The notes under the pieces are model-generated. The model did not search any database. It was not told the origin of the DNA and saw nothing but the letters and a program-made list of their open reading frames with translations. Positions 1-11,039 of a stretch of DNA of 64,000 nucleotides are shown here, one piece after another. The DNA is from Streptomyces sp. NBC_01476 (GTDB lineage Bacteria; Actinomycetota; Actinomycetes; Streptomycetales; Streptomycetaceae), in NCBI RefSeq assembly GCF_036227265.1, contig NZ_CP109446.1:4780001-4844000 (forward strand), written 5' to 3'. Made by a program: the position numbers and the translations under genes. The first letter of the stretch is position 1; every line of letters begins with the position of its first letter.

Positions 1-2747
<2,747 letters not shown>

Positions 2748-2840
2748 ATGTGTGCTCGCGTCCACTGTGTGGTTCTGAAACAACCAGCCACCAACCCCTA
2801 TCTCTGGGTTTTTGGGGTGGGTTGGTGTGTGTTTCATGGT

Positions 2841-2959
2841 GTTTCGGTGGTCATAGCGTTAGGGAAACGCCCGGTTACATTCCGAACCCGGAAGCTAAGC
2901 CTTTCAGCGCCGATGGTACTGCAGGGGGGACCCTGTGGGAGAGTAGGACACCGCCGAAC
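2841..2959 (+). rRNA. rrf: 5S ribosomal RNA
   Basis: The segment begins GTTTCGGTGGTCATAGCG and ends GACACCGCCGAAC. These ends pair as helix I, and the internal CCGAACCCGGAAG loop is typical of 5S. The length of about 119 bases fits. It lies downstream of the 23S gene in the same direction and is the last gene of the rRNA operon; no tRNA follows. Confidence 0.97.
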
Positions 2960-2970
2960 AATTTTTGATA

Positions 2971-3010
2971 ATGCCTCAACCCCCGTGCCTTCGCGCGGGG
3001 GTTGAGGCAT
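2971..3010 (+). terminator. rRNA operon terminator
   Basis: Arms of 15 bases (ATGCCTCAACCCCCG and its exact complement) extend inward through a G–T and two more pairs around a small CTTC loop. The hairpin sits 11 bases after the 5S gene and before the next gene start at 3043. It has no long T run, as is usual in streptomycetes. Confidence 0.9.
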
Positions 3011-3042
3011 TTCTGCGTTCGGGCACCGGCTAGGGTGCGGCT

Positions 3043-3693
3043 GTGCAGTACGAACTGGTCATCTTCGACAACGACGGCGTCCTCGTGGACAGCGAGCCGA
3101 TCTCCAACCAGATCCTCGCGGACTACCTGACGGAGCTGGGCCACCCGACGACGTATGACGACTCGGTCCGCGACTTCATGGGTGCGGCGATTCACCGTAT
3201 CCACGACGTGGTCCGGGAGCGGTCCGGGCAGAGCCTGCCCGAGGGGTTCAACGAGGCTTATCACGCACGGGTGTTCGCGGCCTTCGAGCGGGAGCTGGCG
3301 GCGGTCGACGGCGTGGGGGTGGTCCTGGAGAAGCTGGCCGCCGCGGGGGTGCCGTACTGCCTGGCCTCGTCCGGTACGCATGAGCGGATCCGGGTGGCCC
3401 TGCGGACGACCGGGCTCGCCGCCTACTTCCCCGAGGAGCGGATCTTCTCCGCCCAGGACGTCGGCCGCGGCAAGCCGGCACCCGATCTCTTCCTCCATGC
3501 CGCCCGCACCCTGGGCGTCGCCCCGCAGCGGTGTGCCGTGGTCGAGGACAGCCCGCTCGGCGTCCAGGCGGCCCGCGCGGCCGGCATGGACGTCTTCGGC
3601 TACACCGCGATGACCCCGGCGGCGAAACTCCTCGACGCCACAGCCCTCTTCAGCACCATGCGGGACCTGCCCGGCCTCCTCCTCCACCCGTAG
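3043..3693 (+). CDS. HAD-family phosphatase, beta-phosphoglucomutase-like
   Basis: This 216-aa cytoplasmic protein has all four HAD motifs. Motif I is FDNDGVLVD with Asp9 and Asp11, motif II is ASSG near residue 109, the motif III lysine is in GKPAPD at 144, and motif IV is VVEDS at 168–170. A helical cap lies between motifs I and II, as in subclass IA enzymes. These remove phosphate from small sugar phosphates or move it within them; the substrate cannot be read from the sequence. The start is GTG 33 bases past the rRNA terminator, with no strong ribosome-binding site. It stands alone and converges on the flavin monooxygenase gene. Confidence 0.85.
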   Translation: MQYELVIFDNDGVLVDSEPISNQILADYLTELGHPTTYDDSVRDFMGAAIHRIHDVVRERSGQSLPEGFNEAYHARVFAAFERELAAVDGVGVVLEKLAAAGVPYCLASSGTHERIRVALRTTGLAAYFPEERIFSAQDVGRGKPAPDLFLHAARTLGVAPQRCAVVEDSPLGVQAARAAGMDVFGYTAMTPAAKLLDATALFSTMRDLPGLLLHP

Positions 3694-3745
3694 CGCTCCA
3701 CCCGTAGCGCTCCACTCGAAGCCCTCGGACAAGGCGGCAGGCAGG

Positions 3746-4894
3746 TCAGGGGCGGTAGCGGGACATCTGGTCAAGCAGCGGCTTGGGGGCGTCCGGGCTG
3801 AAGATGACCGGCTGGTTGGCGGCGGACGCGGCGGCGGAGGCGCGGCTGCGGGGGAAGAGGGCTTCCTCGTACGCGGTGAGGGCCTTTTCGGTGGCGTGGG
3901 GGTGGGTGAGGAGGGCGGTGGCGAGTTCGGCGCCGTCGAGCATGGCGAGGTTGGCGCCCTCGCCGGCGAAGGGGGACATCAGGTGGGCGGCGTCGCCGAG
4001 GAGGGTGACGCCGGGGGTGCGGGGCCAGTGGTGGTCGGCGGGGAGCGCGTGGATGGGGCGGGGGACGAAAGGGCCCTCGGCGTCGGTGATGAGGCCGCGG
4101 AGGTTGCCGGCCCAGCCGGCGAAGTGGTCGAGCAGATGGGCTTTGGTGGCTTCGGTGTCGGTGTAGTCGATGCCGTTGGTGGTGATCCAGTCGGCGGGGA
4201 CCGTGAGGGCGTAGTAGAGGTGCAGCCGGCCGTCGGCGTCGCGGTGGGCGAGGATGCCCTTCTCGTCGCCGAGTGCGAAGAGCATGCCGCCGCCGACGGT
4301 CGCGGCGCTCACCGGGTGCCGGGTGTCGGCGTCGCGGATATGGGCCTCGACGAAGGAGATGCCGGTGTAGGCGGGGACGGCGTCGGAGAGCAGCGGCCGT
4401 ATCTTCGACCAGGCTCCGTCGGCGCCGATCAGCAGGTCGGTGGTGAAGGTGGTGCCGTCGGCGAGGCTGACCTCGTGGCGGCCGGCGCCGAGCGGGCGGG
4501 CGCCGGTGGCTTTCGCGTTCCAGCGGACGGTGCCGGCCGGCAGCGAGTCGAGCAGGATACGGCGGAGGTCCTCGCGGTTGATCTCGGGGCGGTGGTTGCC
4601 GCTGTCGTCGTCGCTCTGCTCCATCCCCACGGCGCCGTGCCGGTCGAGGATGCGCAGGGCTTCGCCGCCGGTGTGGACGGCGGCGCGGAACGCGTCGTGG
4701 AGGCCGGCCAGCCGGAGCGCGGCCTGGCCGGAATCCTCGTGCATGTCGAGCATGCCGCCCTGGGCGCGGGCGGTGGGTGAGGCGTCGAGGTCGTAGACGG
4801 CCGCGGTGACGCCGTTGACGTGCAGGACGCGGGCCAGGACGAGGCCGCCGAGGCCGCCGCCTATGACGGCGATGGGGTGGTGGGTGCCGGTCAT
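3746..4894 (-). CDS. TetX-like FAD-dependent monooxygenase
   Basis: A 382-aa class A flavoprotein monooxygenase. The FAD-binding GGGLGG is at 12–17, the second FAD motif GADGAW near 157–162, and GDAAHLMSPFAGEGAN at 300–314. The blocks ARAQGGMLDMHEDSGQ and PEINREDLRRILLDSL resemble the tetracycline-inactivating enzyme TetX more than generic aromatic hydroxylases. Such enzymes hydroxylate aromatic or polyketide substrates using NAD(P)H and oxygen. The start is the ATG preceded by GAGGAG; it overlaps the stop of the upstream TetR gene (ATGA), so the two are probably translationally coupled. With the divergent exporter the setting suggests drug or metabolite detoxification. Activity on tetracycline is inference only. 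Confidence 0.8.
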   Translation of the reverse strand: MTGTHHPIAVIGGGLGGLVLARVLHVNGVTAAVYDLDASPTARAQGGMLDMHEDSGQAALRLAGLHDAFRAAVHTGGEALRILDRHGAVGMEQSDDDSGNHRPEINREDLRRILLDSLPAGTVRWNAKATGARPLGAGRHEVSLADGTTFTTDLLIGADGAWSKIRPLLSDAVPAYTGISFVEAHIRDADTRHPVSAATVGGGMLFALGDEKGILAHRDADGRLHLYYALTVPADWITTNGIDYTDTEATKAHLLDHFAGWAGNLRGLITDAEGPFVPRPIHALPADHHWPRTPGVTLLGDAAHLMSPFAGEGANLAMLDGAELATALLTHPHATEKALTAYEEALFPRSRASAAASAANQPVIFSPDAPKPLLDQMSRYRP

Positions 4895-5595
4895 GGTGTT
4901 TCTCCTCGGGATTCTGTGGGCCGGGGGGTGTGCTGGATGCCGTTGATGAGCAGCTGGAAGCCCCAGGACAGGCGGGCCTCGGGCGGGCCCGACAGGAGGT
5001 CGTCGCCGAGGGCGGCGAGGTGCGGGTGGGTGCGGGGCGGGGCGTCCTGCAGGGCTTTGCCGAGGGCGTCCCACTCCTCCTGTGCGCCGGCCGTACGGTC
5101 CCGGGTGGCCTGTTCCGCGGCGGTGGCGGTGGCGTACTGGAGGAGCAGGTCGAGGCCCCAGGCGGCCCGGCCGGGTGGGACGCCGCCTTCGTCGAGGAGG
5201 GCGAGCAGGGTTTCGGCCAGGCGCAGGTAGTGCTCGCCGCTCGGGCGGGCGACGAGTGCGGACTGGGCGAGGGAGGGGTGCTGGAAGAGGACGCGGATGT
5301 AGGAGGTGAGGACGGCCTCCAGGCGGGTGCGCCAGTCCCCGCCGGCCGGGGTGAGGTCGACCGCGTCGAGGAGTTCGTCGAGGACCGCGGCGTGCAGCTC
5401 GGCGGTGTCGCGGACGTAGACGTAGAGCGAGGCGGGGCCGGTGTCGAGCTCCTGGGCGAGGCGGCGCATGGTGACGCGTCTGAGGCCCTCGGCGTGCATG
5501 AGCCGGACGGCGGTGGCGATGATGCCGGCCCGGGTGAGGGCGGGTTTGGCGGGCCGTTCGCGGCGGCTGCGCGGGCTGTCGGGGGCGGTGGGCAT
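4891..5595 (-). CDS. TetR-family repressor of the monooxygenase/exporter locus
   Basis: A 234-aa regulator. An N-terminal helix-turn-helix domain (about residues 18–65, VTMRRLAQELDTGPASLYVYV) is followed by an all-helical ligand-binding domain of the TetR_C type. It overlaps the monooxygenase by 4 bases and is transcribed first. Two tandem palindromes lie immediately upstream, between it and the divergent MFS gene, so autorepression and control of both sides is the simple reading. A drug-like ligand shared with the enzyme and pump is inferred. Confidence 0.88.
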   Translation of the reverse strand: MPTAPDSPRSRRERPAKPALTRAGIIATAVRLMHAEGLRRVTMRRLAQELDTGPASLYVYVRDTAELHAAVLDELLDAVDLTPAGGDWRTRLEAVLTSYIRVLFQHPSLAQSALVARPSGEHYLRLAETLLALLDEGGVPPGRAAWGLDLLLQYATATAAEQATRDRTAGAQEEWDALGKALQDAPPRTHPHLAALGDDLLSGPPEARLSWGFQLLINGIQHTPRPTESRGETP

Positions 5596-5607
5596 GTCTT
5601 CACCCTA

Positions 5608-5635
5608 ACGAACATGTTCGTAGCGAACAAGTTCG
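5608..5635. promoter_or_regulatory. Tandem TetR operator
   Basis: A perfect 14-bp palindrome ACGAACATGTTCGT (5608–5621) is followed by a second copy with core CGAACAAGTTCG (5624–5635); the centres are 15 bp apart. The pair lies 13–40 bases upstream of the tetR start and about 80 bases upstream of the divergent MFS gene. Tandem sites of this spacing usually load two repressor dimers. Confidence 0.82.
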
Positions 5636-5716
5636 TCGCGCCCCGGGCGTGGCGGCCCGGATTCGTCCTGCGCCGCACCTACTCATCCGTAGCCTGGCCG
5701 TTTACGCTGCTCGCTC

Positions 5717-7051
5717 ATGGACGACGCTCGCCTGATCACGGCGCCGGAGGAGCTGCGGCACGGCCGCGCCGCCCTCGCGGTGAGCTTCTTCGCGCAGGGC
5801 GCCCTCTTCGCGCTGCTGGTGACGAGGATTCCGGCGATCCAGGACCGTTACGGGATCAGCGACGGCCTGCTGCCGGTGTTCCTGGCCGCGGTGCCGATCC
5901 TCGCCGGGGTCGGCAGTGTGCTGACGGAATCGCTGGTCAAACGGGTGCGGCCGAGTGTCGTCCTGCGCTGGGTGCAGCCCGTGGTAGCCCTGGTGCTGGT
6001 CGCCCTCGGCGCCGGCCACGAGCTGTGGGTGGCGGCGGTGACGCTGGCGCTCTTCGGGGTGTGCGTCGGCGGCCTGGACGCGTCGATGAACATGCTCGGG
6101 GTCAGCCTGCAGCGGGCGTACGGGCAGAGCATCATGCTCGGCTTTCACGCGGTCTACAGCCTCGGCGGGATCCTCGGGGCGAGTCTGGCCTGGTCGGGCG
6201 CGCACTGGCACCTGTCGCTCTTCTCGATCTACGGGCCGGCCGTGCTGGTGCTGATTCCGCTGACGCTCACCGCGAGCCGCTGGTACCGCGACCAGCGGGC
6301 CGGCGACGGCGCCCTCGGCGCCCTCGGTGTCGGCAGCGCCGGCAGTGCCGTCGGCGCCGTCGTCACGGCCGGTGCCGGCCATGACGACCGGGTGGACCGG
6401 GTCCAACGGGTCGACCGGGTGGATCCCGCCAAGCCCGGCGCGCCGGTCCAGCAGGTGGTGATGAAGCTGCTGCTGCCGCTCTGCCTGGTGATGACCTTCG
6501 CGTACATCGGCGACTCGACCGTCTCCAACTGGAGCGCGAAGTATCTGGAGGACGTACTGCACAGCTCGGAGCAGCTGTCCACGGTCCCGTACGCGGTCTA
6601 CATGGTGACGACGCTGATCGGCCGGTCGGTGGGCGACTTCGGGGTCCGGCGGTTCGGGGCCGCGCCGGTGGTGCGGGTGGGCACGGTGGTGGCGGTGGCG
6701 GGGTTCGCGGTGGTGGCGGCGGCGCCCGGGCCGTGGGTGGGGATGCTCGGCTTCACGCTGCTCGGCTTCGGGCTCTGCGTGATCGTGCCGCAGACCTTCG
6801 CGGCGGCGGGGCGGATGTTCCCCGACGCCTCCGACTCGGCGATCGCCCGGCTGAACATCTTCAATTACGTCGGCTTCCTGATCGGTTCCCCGCTGGTGGG
6901 GGCGATCGGGGGCGCCTGGAGCTACCGCGGCGCGATGCTCGTACCGATGGTGCTGGTCGGGGCCACCTTGCTCTACGCGAAGACCTTTGACGCGGGTCCT
7001 GTTGGGTACGGTGTCGGCCATGAGCGGCCGCGCACAGCTGATGTGGGATGA
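5717..7051 (+). CDS. MFS transporter
   Basis: A 444-aa membrane protein with about 12 hydrophobic helices in two halves. The halves are separated by a cytoplasmic loop (about residues 195–245) carrying the charged repeat DDRVDRVQRVDRVD. The overall pattern (FFAQGALFALLVTRIPAIQ at the start, GGLDASMNMLGV in helix 4) resembles the YbjJ-type branch of the family. It is transcribed divergently from the TetR/monooxygenase pair across the shared operator, which suggests export of the compound sensed by that repressor. Its 3' end overlaps the next gene by 32 bases, so both are probably cotranscribed. Confidence 0.82.
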   Translation: MDDARLITAPEELRHGRAALAVSFFAQGALFALLVTRIPAIQDRYGISDGLLPVFLAAVPILAGVGSVLTESLVKRVRPSVVLRWVQPVVALVLVALGAGHELWVAAVTLALFGVCVGGLDASMNMLGVSLQRAYGQSIMLGFHAVYSLGGILGASLAWSGAHWHLSLFSIYGPAVLVLIPLTLTASRWYRDQRAGDGALGALGVGSAGSAVGAVVTAGAGHDDRVDRVQRVDRVDPAKPGAPVQQVVMKLLLPLCLVMTFAYIGDSTVSNWSAKYLEDVLHSSEQLSTVPYAVYMVTTLIGRSVGDFGVRRFGAAPVVRVGTVVAVAGFAVVAAAPGPWVGMLGFTLLGFGLCVIVPQTFAAAGRMFPDASDSAIARLNIFNYVGFLIGSPLVGAIGGAWSYRGAMLVPMVLVGATLLYAKTFDAGPVGYGVGHERPRTADVG

Positions 7052-8192
7052 GCAGGTAACCCAGTACGACTTCGGGCGCGGGCACCCCATGGACCCGGTG
7101 CGGCTGTCGCTCACCCGCAGCCTGATCAGGGCGTTCGGGCTCGACGGGGCGCTGAAGGTGGTGGCGGCGCCCGCCGCGGGGGACTCGACGCTGTCGCTGG
7201 TCCACCGGGCGGACTACGTAGCGGCGGTACGCCGGGCGTCCGCGGATCCGCGGGCGGCGGACACGGCGTACGGGATAGGGACCGAGGACAACCCGGCCTT
7301 CGCCGGGATGCACGAGGCGTCGGCGCTGATCGCGGGGCTCTCGGTGGGCGCCGCGGAGGCGGTGTGGCACGGCGGGAGCGAGCACGCGGTGAACTTCACC
7401 GGCGGGCTGCACCACGCGATGCCGGGAGCGGCGGCGGGCTTCTGCGTCTACAACGACGCGGCGCTGGCGGTGGCGCGGCTGCTGGAGCTGGGCGCGGAGC
7501 GGGTCGTCTACGTCGATGTGGACGTCCACCACGGCGACGGGGTGCAGACGGCGTTCTGGGACGACCCGCGGGTACTGACGATCTCGGTGCACGAGCATCC
7601 GCGGACGCTTTTCCCGCAGACCGGGTGGCCGGAGGAGACGGGCGGGCCGGCCGCGGAGGGCGGGGCGGTGAATGTCGCGCTGCCGGCCGGGACCGGTGAC
7701 GCCGGGTGGCTGCGGGCCTTCCACTCGGTGGTGCCGGAGCTGGTCGCCGCCTTCCGGCCGCAGGTGCTGGTGTCGCAGCACGGCGCGGACACGCACTTCG
7801 AGGACCCGCTGGCGCACCTGGCGGTGTCGCTGGACGCGCAGCGGGCGGTGGCGCAGGCGTGCCACGAACTGGCGCACGAGCACGCGCAGGGGCGGTGGGT
7901 GGCGCTCGGCGGCGGTGGGTACGCGGTGGTGGACGTCGTGCCGCGGACCTGGACGCATCTGGTGGCCGTCGCGGCGGGGGTGCCGATCGATCCGTCGACG
8001 GCGGTGCCGGAGGAGTGGCGGCACGAGGTGTACGCGCGGACCCGGGAGACCGCGCCGCTGCGGATGACGGACGGGCGGGCGGTGGAGTGGGCGGCGTTCG
8101 AGGACGGCGGTTACGACCCGGCGTCGCGGGTGGACCAGGCGATCCTGGCCACCCGGCGGGCGGCGTTCCCGCTGCACGGGCTGCTGCCGTAG
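7020..8192 (+). CDS. acuC: AcuC-like class II histone-deacetylase-family hydrolase
   Basis: A 390-aa zinc-dependent deacylase of the acetoin utilisation protein AcuC / histone deacetylase family. The catalytic His pair HH is at 131–132, and metal ligands lie in DVDVHHGDG (Asp166, Asp168, His170) and in the later QHGADTHFEDPLAH block. AcuC enzymes remove acetyl groups from lysines, classically of acetyl-CoA synthetase. The start is the ATG of MSGRAQLMWDEQ, inside the end of the MFS gene; an in-frame start 33 bases upstream is possible. It ends 180 bases before the next gene. Confidence 0.87.
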   Translation: MSGRAQLMWDEQVTQYDFGRGHPMDPVRLSLTRSLIRAFGLDGALKVVAAPAAGDSTLSLVHRADYVAAVRRASADPRAADTAYGIGTEDNPAFAGMHEASALIAGLSVGAAEAVWHGGSEHAVNFTGGLHHAMPGAAAGFCVYNDAALAVARLLELGAERVVYVDVDVHHGDGVQTAFWDDPRVLTISVHEHPRTLFPQTGWPEETGGPAAEGGAVNVALPAGTGDAGWLRAFHSVVPELVAAFRPQVLVSQHGADTHFEDPLAHLAVSLDAQRAVAQACHELAHEHAQGRWVALGGGGYAVVDVVPRTWTHLVAVAAGVPIDPSTAVPEEWRHEVYARTRETAPLRMTDGRAVEWAAFEDGGYDPASRVDQAILATRRAAFPLHGLLP

Positions 8193-8372
8193 CTTCCCCG
8201 CGGGCCCGGGGGTTCCGGCCCGGTGTTCCCGCCCGGTTCGGGCGCCGGTTCCCGTGCCGCTCACCGGTCCTGGCGCCCAGCGACCCTGCCCCTCGCGGAA
8301 CTTGTCACTCACATGAGGGGAATTTCGGCATTTGGGCACCCTCCTCCCGGGTGGACCGGGAGCATCTAGGGG

Positions 8373-9197
8373 GTGGTGAGTGCTGGGGAGTTGCGGGCGC
8401 ATCTGGTGGCGGCGAGGGTGGCCGGCCGGGTGGCCACCTCGCGCGAGGAGAGCCTGCGCAGGTACGGGCTGTTCGCGGCGCGGGACCCGAGGGTGACCCT
8501 GGGGCTGGAGCCCGAGGGGGAGTGGGGGGCGGCGGAGCTGCTGCGGCTGATGGCCGACCGGTGCGGGGTGTCGGCCGACCCGCGGGAGACGTCGGGGGAG
8601 GATGTGATCGACCCGGACTGTACGGTGGCGGCGCTGGACGCGTTCGCCGAGCGGCTGGGCCGGGCGGCGCATGACCGGATTCCGGTGCTCTTGGGCACAG
8701 GACATCCACACCGTCTTCTCGGGTTCTACGCATCTTTGGCGGCGGCCCTGTCGGCGGCCGGATGTGTGGTTCTCACCCCCTCCTACGTCCGAGGCGTGGA
8801 CATCCCGACCGAGTTCGGCGTACGCCGCCACATCCTTCGTTACGTCGCCGGAGTCGCTGTGGCCCGCCCGGCGGAGGGCGGCGGTCCGCTTACGCCGGAG
8901 TCCGCGCCGGGGGCGCACACCCACTCGCCGCTGCCGGTCAGAGCGGCTCTCGCGGGGGCCGCGGAACAGGGCGGAGTGCTTCCCGGCCTGGTGGTGGGGG
9001 ACCACGGATTCATTTGCGGAGCAGGGCAGTTGGGATTCGAGGCGATCGGCCTGGGGGACAGTGACGATCCGGCGGTGTTCGTGGCCGAAGCAGAGGGCAG
9101 GATTTCGGTGGCAGTGCCACTCGATGACACCGTCCGGTCCGATTACTACCGCCCGCTGACCCGATACGTACTCAATCGAGCGTGGCTCTCACAGTAG
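8373..9197 (+). CDS. Conserved actinobacterial protein, phosphatase-like
   Basis: A 274-aa cytoplasmic protein with no signal peptide or membrane segment. I recognise it only as the conserved gene that precedes bdtA in streptomycetes, where it is usually labelled phosphatase. The middle has LLGTGHPHRLLGFYASLAAAL. The C-terminal half has GLVVGDHGFICGAGQLGFEAIGLGDSDDPAVF, with histidine, aspartate and glycine clusters that could bind metal or phosphate, but I cannot assign catalytic residues. The GTG start is uncertain: several GTGs lie close together after CTAGGGGG. Confidence 0.6.
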   Translation: MVSAGELRAHLVAARVAGRVATSREESLRRYGLFAARDPRVTLGLEPEGEWGAAELLRLMADRCGVSADPRETSGEDVIDPDCTVAALDAFAERLGRAAHDRIPVLLGTGHPHRLLGFYASLAAALSAAGCVVLTPSYVRGVDIPTEFGVRRHILRYVAGVAVARPAEGGGPLTPESAPGAHTHSPLPVRAALAGAAEQGGVLPGLVVGDHGFICGAGQLGFEAIGLGDSDDPAVFVAEAEGRISVAVPLDDTVRSDYYRPLTRYVLNRAWLSQ

Positions 9198-9324
9198 TCA
9201 ACCATTCGCAACTCCTCTTCCCCACTTGCATCATCCGCCCCTAATCTGTGGGGGAGCGCACATGCCTGTTTGAGTCGCCGGAGGGGAAGCCGGTGGCGTC
9301 ATGTGCGGAAGGTTCAGGTGTGTC

Positions 9325-9540
9325 ATGTCTGTAGCAGCTGAAAGTCGGCCTCTGAACGAGGTCGTGTTCCTGACCGTCGCCGAAGTGGCGGCGGTCATGC
9401 GGGTCTCCAAGATGACGGTGTACCGGCTGGTGCACAGCGGTCATCTGCCGGCGATCCGGGTCGGTCGGTCCTTCCGGGTTCCGGAGCAGGCCGTGCACGA
9501 CTACCTCCGCGAGTCCTACGTGGGGGTGGAATCTGCCTGA
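9325..9540 (+). CDS. bdtA: BdtA-like excisionase-family DNA-binding protein
   Basis: A 71-aa protein made almost entirely of a MerR/excisionase-type winged helix. LTVAEVAAVMRVSKMTVYRLVHSG is followed by LPAIRVGRSFRVPEQAV, the wing that in this family contacts DNA. In S. coelicolor the gene at this position is bdtA, linked to development by its place near bldN. The start is the ATG of MSVAAES, chosen for the GGAAGG 12 bases upstream; an ATG 24 bases earlier is in frame. It sits just before the bS22 gene. Confidence 0.85.
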   Translation: MSVAAESRPLNEVVFLTVAEVAAVMRVSKMTVYRLVHSGHLPAIRVGRSFRVPEQAVHDYLRESYVGVESA

Positions 9541-9677
9541 GAAGGCCCGGTGACGGGCTGGTGACCGACAGCGCCGGCCGCGGTTACACCCGCCCCCTCG
9601 GGGCGGGTAGGCTTGGCCGACGTAGGTCGTGTGGGCTCGGACGCCCCGCACCGAGTGAAACCGAAGCGAGGGTAGTC

Positions 9678-9776
9678 GTGGGCTCTGTCATCAAGAAGCG
9701 GCGTAAGCGTATGGCCAAGAAGAAGCACCGCAAGCTTCTGAAGCGGACGCGTGTGCAGCGTCGCAACAAGAAGTAA
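9678..9776 (+). CDS. Small-subunit ribosomal protein bS22 (AURKAIP1/COX24 type)
   Basis: A 32-aa, extremely basic protein, MGSVIKKRRKRMAKKKHRK onwards, nearly identical to mycobacterial bS22, which binds the 30S subunit near the decoding site. Nearly two thirds of the residues are Lys or Arg. It begins with GTG, a start supported by its conserved MGSVIKKRRKRM N-terminus, and is followed directly by a strong terminator. It is easily missed because of its size. Confidence 0.93.
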   Translation: MGSVIKKRRKRMAKKKHRKLLKRTRVQRRNKK

Positions 9777-9798
9777 GCGAGCCGTTCGTCGTCGCTCC

Positions 9799-9843
9799 CA
9801 CTGCCCCCCTCGGCAGCCGTAAAGGCCGCCGAGGGGGGCAGTG
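9799..9843 (+). terminator. Terminator after bS22
   Basis: Perfect 16-bp inverted repeat, CACTGCCCCCCTCGGC paired with GCCGAGGGGGGCAGTG across a 13-base loop, 23 bases after the bS22 stop. Confidence 0.88.
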
Positions 9844-9936
9844 GCGTAGGTGGGGGGAAGGACGGGTGGCGGGGCGCCACCGCGGTGCGCCGCTGTGACG
9901 GTACGGTGGCGGCAACCCCCCTAGGAGGCGCTGATC

Positions 9937-10974
9937 GTGGGCAAGGTGGTCCTCGTCACCGGAGCCGCGCGGCAGCTCGCCGGCCGGTTCGTACGTCGTG
10001 TGCAGCGGGAGCCCGAGGTCGAGCGGGTCATCGCGGTCGACGCTGTGCCGCCCGAGCACGACATGGGAGACGCCGCGTTCGTGCGGGCCGACATCCGGCA
10101 GCCGATGATCGGCAAGGTGCTGGCCCAGCACTCGGTGGACACCGTGGTGCATCTCGACGTCAGCGGCACCCCGCTGGGCTCCGGCGGCCGTACCCAGGCC
10201 AAGGAGACCAACGTCATCGGCACCATGCAGCTCCTGGGCGCCTGCCAGAAGGCGCCGACCGTACGGCGGCTGGTGGTCAAGTCCACCACCAGCGTCTACG
10301 GTTCCGCGCCGCGCGACCCCGCGGTGTTCAGCGAGACCACCCCGGTCAAGTCGCTGCCCAGCGGCGGCTTCGCGAAGGACGCGGTGGAGGTCGAGGGGTA
10401 CGTACGGGGTTTCGCCCGGCGGCGGCCGGACGTGGCGGTCGCGGTGCTGCGCTTCGCCAACATCCTCGGGCCCAACGCGGACACCCCGCTGGCGGAGTAC
10501 TTCGGGCTGCCGGTGCTGCCGACGGTCTTCGGGTACGACCCCCGGCTGCAGTTCGTCCACGAGGACGACGTCAACGAGGTGCTGGTGGTGGCCTCGACGG
10601 AGGCCAGGCGCGGCACGTACAACAACGGCACGTTCAACATCGCCGGGGACGGGGTGCTGCTGCTGTCGCAGAGTGCGCGCCGGCTGGGCAGGCCGACCGT
10701 GCCGGTACCGATGCCGGCCGTCACCTGGGTGGGGCGGATGCTGCGGACCTCCGGGGTGACCGATTTCTCGGCGGAACAGATCAGGCTGCTCACCCACGGC
10801 CGGGTGGTCGACACCCGGCAGATGCGTGAGACGCTCGGCTTCGAGCCGGCGTACACCACCGCGGAGACCTTCCAGGACTTCGCCGCCGCCCGTGGTCCGG
10901 GGCTGCTGCCGCCGGACCGGGTCCGGCACGTGGTGGACGGCGTCGCCGCGATGATCCCGGCCGACCGCCGATGA
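9937..10974 (+). CDS. NAD-dependent epimerase/dehydratase family protein
   Basis: A 345-aa extended short-chain dehydrogenase. The N-terminal Rossmann motif is VTGAARQLAG (residues 7–16, a variant of TGxxGxxG), VVHLDVSG follows near 69, and the catalytic SVYG block lies near 120–125. It belongs to the SDR-e proteins found beside lysophospholipid acyltransferase genes in actinobacteria; no sugar or lipid substrate can be assigned. The GTG start follows a full AGGAGG 8 bases away. The end overlaps by 4 bases a possible ATG in the next gene, pointing to one operon. Confidence 0.83.
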   Translation: MGKVVLVTGAARQLAGRFVRRVQREPEVERVIAVDAVPPEHDMGDAAFVRADIRQPMIGKVLAQHSVDTVVHLDVSGTPLGSGGRTQAKETNVIGTMQLLGACQKAPTVRRLVVKSTTSVYGSAPRDPAVFSETTPVKSLPSGGFAKDAVEVEGYVRGFARRRPDVAVAVLRFANILGPNADTPLAEYFGLPVLPTVFGYDPRLQFVHEDDVNEVLVVASTEARRGTYNNGTFNIAGDGVLLLSQSARRLGRPTVPVPMPAVTWVGRMLRTSGVTDFSAEQIRLLTHGRVVDTRQMRETLGFEPAYTTAETFQDFAAARGPGLLPPDRVRHVVDGVAAMIPADRR

Positions 10975-11039
10975 CCGACGGCCGTACGGCGGACAGCCGT
11001 ATGACGGAGCAGCCCGCAGCGGCGGAAGGAGCAGGAACC

